A stretch of DNA of 7,333 nt. It comes from Thermococcus sp. (GTDB taxonomy: Archaea; Methanobacteriota_B; Thermococci; Thermococcales; Thermococcaceae). The translations under genes and the position numbers were made by a program. The notes under the pieces were generated by a model. The model was not told the origin of the DNA and ran no database searches. It saw nothing but the letters and a program-made list of their open reading frames with translations. Location: contig JAMONK010000198.1 in assembly GCA_027065835.1 (NCBI GenBank), forward strand, positions 1 through 7,333, in the 5' to 3' direction. This document shows positions 5,621 to 7,333 of the stretch, in pieces (within the stretch, counting starts at the first letter, position 1; each line of letters opens with the position of its first letter).

Positions 5621-6328
5621 ATGAAAGAGGAAGCCTTGAAAGTTATTGAAGCCGTTAAGGCATCCGGTAGGAACTCCCTCGTGGAATACGAGGCAAAGCA
5701 GGTATTGAAGGCCTATGGCCTTCCGGTTCCCAATGAAAAGCTTGCGAAGACTCTCGACGAGGCGCTGAGGTACGCCGAGGAGATCGGCTACCCCGTTGCC
5801 ATGAAACTGATGTCGCCGCAGATTCTCCACAAGAGCGACGCCAGAGTCGTTCTTCTCAACATAAAGACCCCTGAGGAGCTCAGGGAAAAGTGGGAGATCA
5901 TCCACGAGAACGCCAGGAAGTACAGGCCAGACGCGGAAATACTCGGAGTCCTGGTGGCCCCGATGCTCAAGGTCGGCAGGGAGATCATCATCGGCGTCAC
6001 CGAAGACCCGCAGTTCGGACACGCACTCATGTTCGGGCTCGGTGGAATCTTCGTCGAGGTTCTCAAGGACGTCACCTTCCGCATAATTCCGATAACCGAG
6101 CGCGACGCCAGAAAGATGATTCGGGAAATCAAGAGCTACCCGATCCTTGCGGGGGCGCGCGGCGAGGAGCCGGCTGACATAGACGCAATCGTTAACCTGC
6201 TCCTGAAGGTCAGCGAGCTCGTGGATGACCTCGACGACTACATCAAGGAGATGGACCTCAACCCGGTCTTCGTCTACAACGAGGGCGAGGGAGCGGTCGT
6301 CGTTGACGCCAGGATCATCCTGAAGTGA
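5621..6328 (+). CDS. acdB: ADP-forming acyl-CoA synthetase, beta subunit (ATP-grasp)
   Basis: This is the nucleotide-binding partner of the alpha subunit. Its 235 residues form an ATP-grasp domain of normal length for a free-standing beta subunit (about 232). The lysine of the ATP site is in YPVAMKLMSP (about 58-66). The second active-site histidine is H70 in ILHKSDA, equivalent to His71 of the Pyrococcus ACD I beta subunit. The block FGLGGIFVEVLKDVTFR (138-154) and the end MDLNPVFVYN with VVVDAR carry the usual metal and ADP contacts. After HKSDA the sequence reads RVV where the ACD I beta subunit has a glycine pair, which marks it as the second beta type known from this order. The start ATG has the ribosome binding sequence GGGGTGTGA nearby and lies 18 bases after the alpha stop codon. 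In this order beta subunits are known to pair with more than one alpha, so it may serve several acyl-CoA synthetases. Confidence 0.93.
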   Translation: MKEEALKVIEAVKASGRNSLVEYEAKQVLKAYGLPVPNEKLAKTLDEALRYAEEIGYPVAMKLMSPQILHKSDARVVLLNIKTPEELREKWEIIHENARKYRPDAEILGVLVAPMLKVGREIIIGVTEDPQFGHALMFGLGGIFVEVLKDVTFRIIPITERDARKMIREIKSYPILAGARGEEPADIDAIVNLLLKVSELVDDLDDYIKEMDLNPVFVYNEGEGAVVVDARIILK

Positions 6329-6336
6329 CCCTCTTG

Positions 6337-6363
6337 TTTTATCCGTTTTCTTTACCCCTTTTT
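6337..6363 (+). terminator. T-rich terminator of the acyl-CoA synthetase operon
   Basis: Three T-tracts (6337-6340, 6346-6349 and 6359-6363) lie in a pyrimidine-rich stretch beginning just after the beta stop codon. This fits hairpin-independent archaeal termination. The last tract overlaps the stop codon of the convergent transporter gene. Confidence 0.55.
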
Positions 6364-7333
6364 ACCTACCCGTGGTTTCGTCAACCCGGAACCTCGCCAC
6401 GAAAACCAGAAGCACCGCGACCCCGAAGAGACCGATAAATGCAAAGCCTAGCTTGAACCCCAGGATTCCAATTATTACCGGTCCCAGCGCCTGCCCGATG
6501 TCTTTTATGCTCTCAAGGAACCCCAGGGCCGTCCCGTGGAGCCTTGAGATCTCAGTGGCGAGGGGCTTTGTCGAGGCTTCACTTAGGGAGGCCCCTACCG
6601 AGAACGACAGTGCGCCTGCGATGACGAGCGGCAGGGACGAGGCGAGCGAGAACGTCAGCATGGCCGCCCCAACCAGTACCATCCCTCCGATTATGGGCCT
6701 CGTCCGGCCAACCCTGTCGCTGAGGTAGCCAGCGTAGGGCTTTACAATGGCCATGACACCCACTTCGAGGCTCAGTATCAGTCCAGAGAGCCAGGCTTTT
6801 CCCTGGAGGTAATAGAGGAGGGGTAAAAACGTTTCTATCCCCTGGTACGCCATGTAAACCGCCGCGTCCAGAAGGCCTATCAGCAGCAGGCTGCCGCTGA
6901 ACGTAAACTCAAAGCGTTCCAGCTTTCCATTGGGGACGGGGAGTCTGAAGGTTAGGGCAAAGACGATCAGACCCGTCACTGAGCAGAGGACGAAGACCAG
7001 GGAGAACCCCAGAAAGTATATGATGCTCCCGGCAATGAGGGGGGCCAGGGCACGACCAACGAGCGTCGCGGAGCTTAGGAACCCCATGAACATGCCCTTT
7101 TTCTCAGGGTACGTATCGCTTATCAGCGCGAATGAAACCGGGACGAACACGGCAGTTGCTACCCCGTAGTAAACCCTGACGAGAGCCAGCGTGGGGGCGT
7201 TCCCTGCCAGAAAATAGAGGAGGGGTGCGGTGAGAAAGACGAAGCCGCTCACCTTGAGCAGTTTCCTTCTCCCGTACACGTCACTCAGGACGCCCGAGGC
7301 GAAGTTGACGATTATCCCGGTAACCGTCGAGGC
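6362..7333 (-). CDS. Major facilitator superfamily transporter (N-terminus cut by window edge)
   Basis: This is a multi-helix membrane transporter, likely moving a small solute or drug by proton coupling. The frame stays open to the right edge, giving 323 visible residues. The GTG at 7279-7277 is an internal valine, because the residues before it complete the MFS signature A, GVLSDVYGRRK at visible residues 14-24. A second copy of the signature, GYLSDRVGR, follows at about 202-210, as expected for the two six-helix halves. About 50 N-terminal residues with the first helices are probably missing. The end (HGTALGFLESIKDIGQALGP, then two hydrophobic helices and a short polar tail) is typical. 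The substrate is unknown. The gene runs toward the acyl-CoA synthetase operon with 33 bases between stop codons. It ends in a region whose T-tracts serve only the opposite strand. Confidence 0.88.
   Translation of the reverse strand, partial: ASTVTGIIVNFASGVLSDVYGRRKLLKVSGFVFLTAPLLYFLAGNAPTLALVRVYYGVATAVFVPVSFALISDTYPEKKGMFMGFLSSATLVGRALAPLIAGSIIYFLGFSLVFVLCSVTGLIVFALTFRLPVPNGKLERFEFTFSGSLLLIGLLDAAVYMAYQGIETFLPLLYYLQGKAWLSGLILSLEVGVMAIVKPYAGYLSDRVGRTRPIIGGMVLVGAAMLTFSLASSLPLVIAGALSFSVGASLSEASTKPLATEISRLHGTALGFLESIKDIGQALGPVIIGILGFKLGFAFIGLFGVAVLLVFVARFRVDETTGR

Noticed and set aside
4988..6022. A 344-codon open frame on the minus strand
   Set aside because: It runs antisense through both acyl-CoA synthetase genes and the gap between them. 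Its translation shows no recognisable domain, while the plus strand encodes two well-conserved proteins. It is a by-product of codon bias.
7277..7279. GTG as start of the MFS transporter
   Set aside because: The frame is open to the window edge and the upstream residues complete the conserved loop motif, so this codon is an internal valine.
1..7333. CRISPR arrays, insertion sequences, tRNA or rRNA genes, and toxin-antitoxin or defence genes
   Set aside because: No repeat-spacer pattern, transposase motif, terminal repeats, tRNA cloverleaf or rRNA-like stretch was seen on either strand. All long frames are explained by housekeeping or transport genes.

Overview
The window looks like chromosomal DNA of a hyperthermophilic archaeon of the Thermococcales, most likely Thermococcus or a close relative. 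Three things point there. The genes are packed with gaps of zero to a few tens of bases. Promoters are T-rich archaeal TATA boxes (TTTTATA type) placed just upstream of strong GGAGG/GGTGA ribosome binding sites. The gene content is typical of the group: a four-cysteine endonuclease III, a split ADP-forming acyl-CoA synthetase, and PhoU/TrkA-C proteins next to a CBS-less MgtE-type transporter. The assignment rests on protein family features and codon style (AGG/AGA arginine, ATA isoleucine), not on a database comparison.

Layout, left to right. Bases 1-69 are AT-rich. They hold the leader of nth and possibly the tail of an upstream gene. Bases 70-801 (+) encode endonuclease III. It ends directly against two minus-strand genes (802-1377 and 1370-1975), a tandem pair of small cytosolic PhoU-like/TrkA-C proteins that overlap each other by 8 bases. 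A short divergent promoter region (1976-2130) separates them from a plus-strand pair: a two-domain MgtE/SLC41-type cation transporter (2131-3321) and a TIM-barrel sugar isomerase/AP-endonuclease-2-like enzyme (3322-4092), whose start codon directly follows the transporter stop codon. After a T-rich terminator and a good TATA promoter comes a two-gene operon for the alpha (4184-5602) and beta (5621-6328) subunits of an NDP-forming acyl-CoA synthetase. The last gene (6362-7333, minus) is a major facilitator transporter whose N-terminus lies beyond the right edge.

How the genes may work together. The acyl-CoA synthetase pair makes ATP from acyl-CoA formed in amino-acid or sugar fermentation. Both subunits keep their active-site histidines. 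The PhoU/TrkA-C pair and the MgtE-like transporter probably form one cation-handling module, because this transporter lacks the soluble sensor domains found in bacterial MgtE and the neighbouring proteins consist of ligand-sensor-type domains. That link is an inference from gene position and domain content. No mobile elements, CRISPR arrays, tRNA or rRNA genes were seen, and no stretch longer than about 300 bases lacks a gene. Most of the window is ordinary core genome. The cation module is the part most worth a second look.
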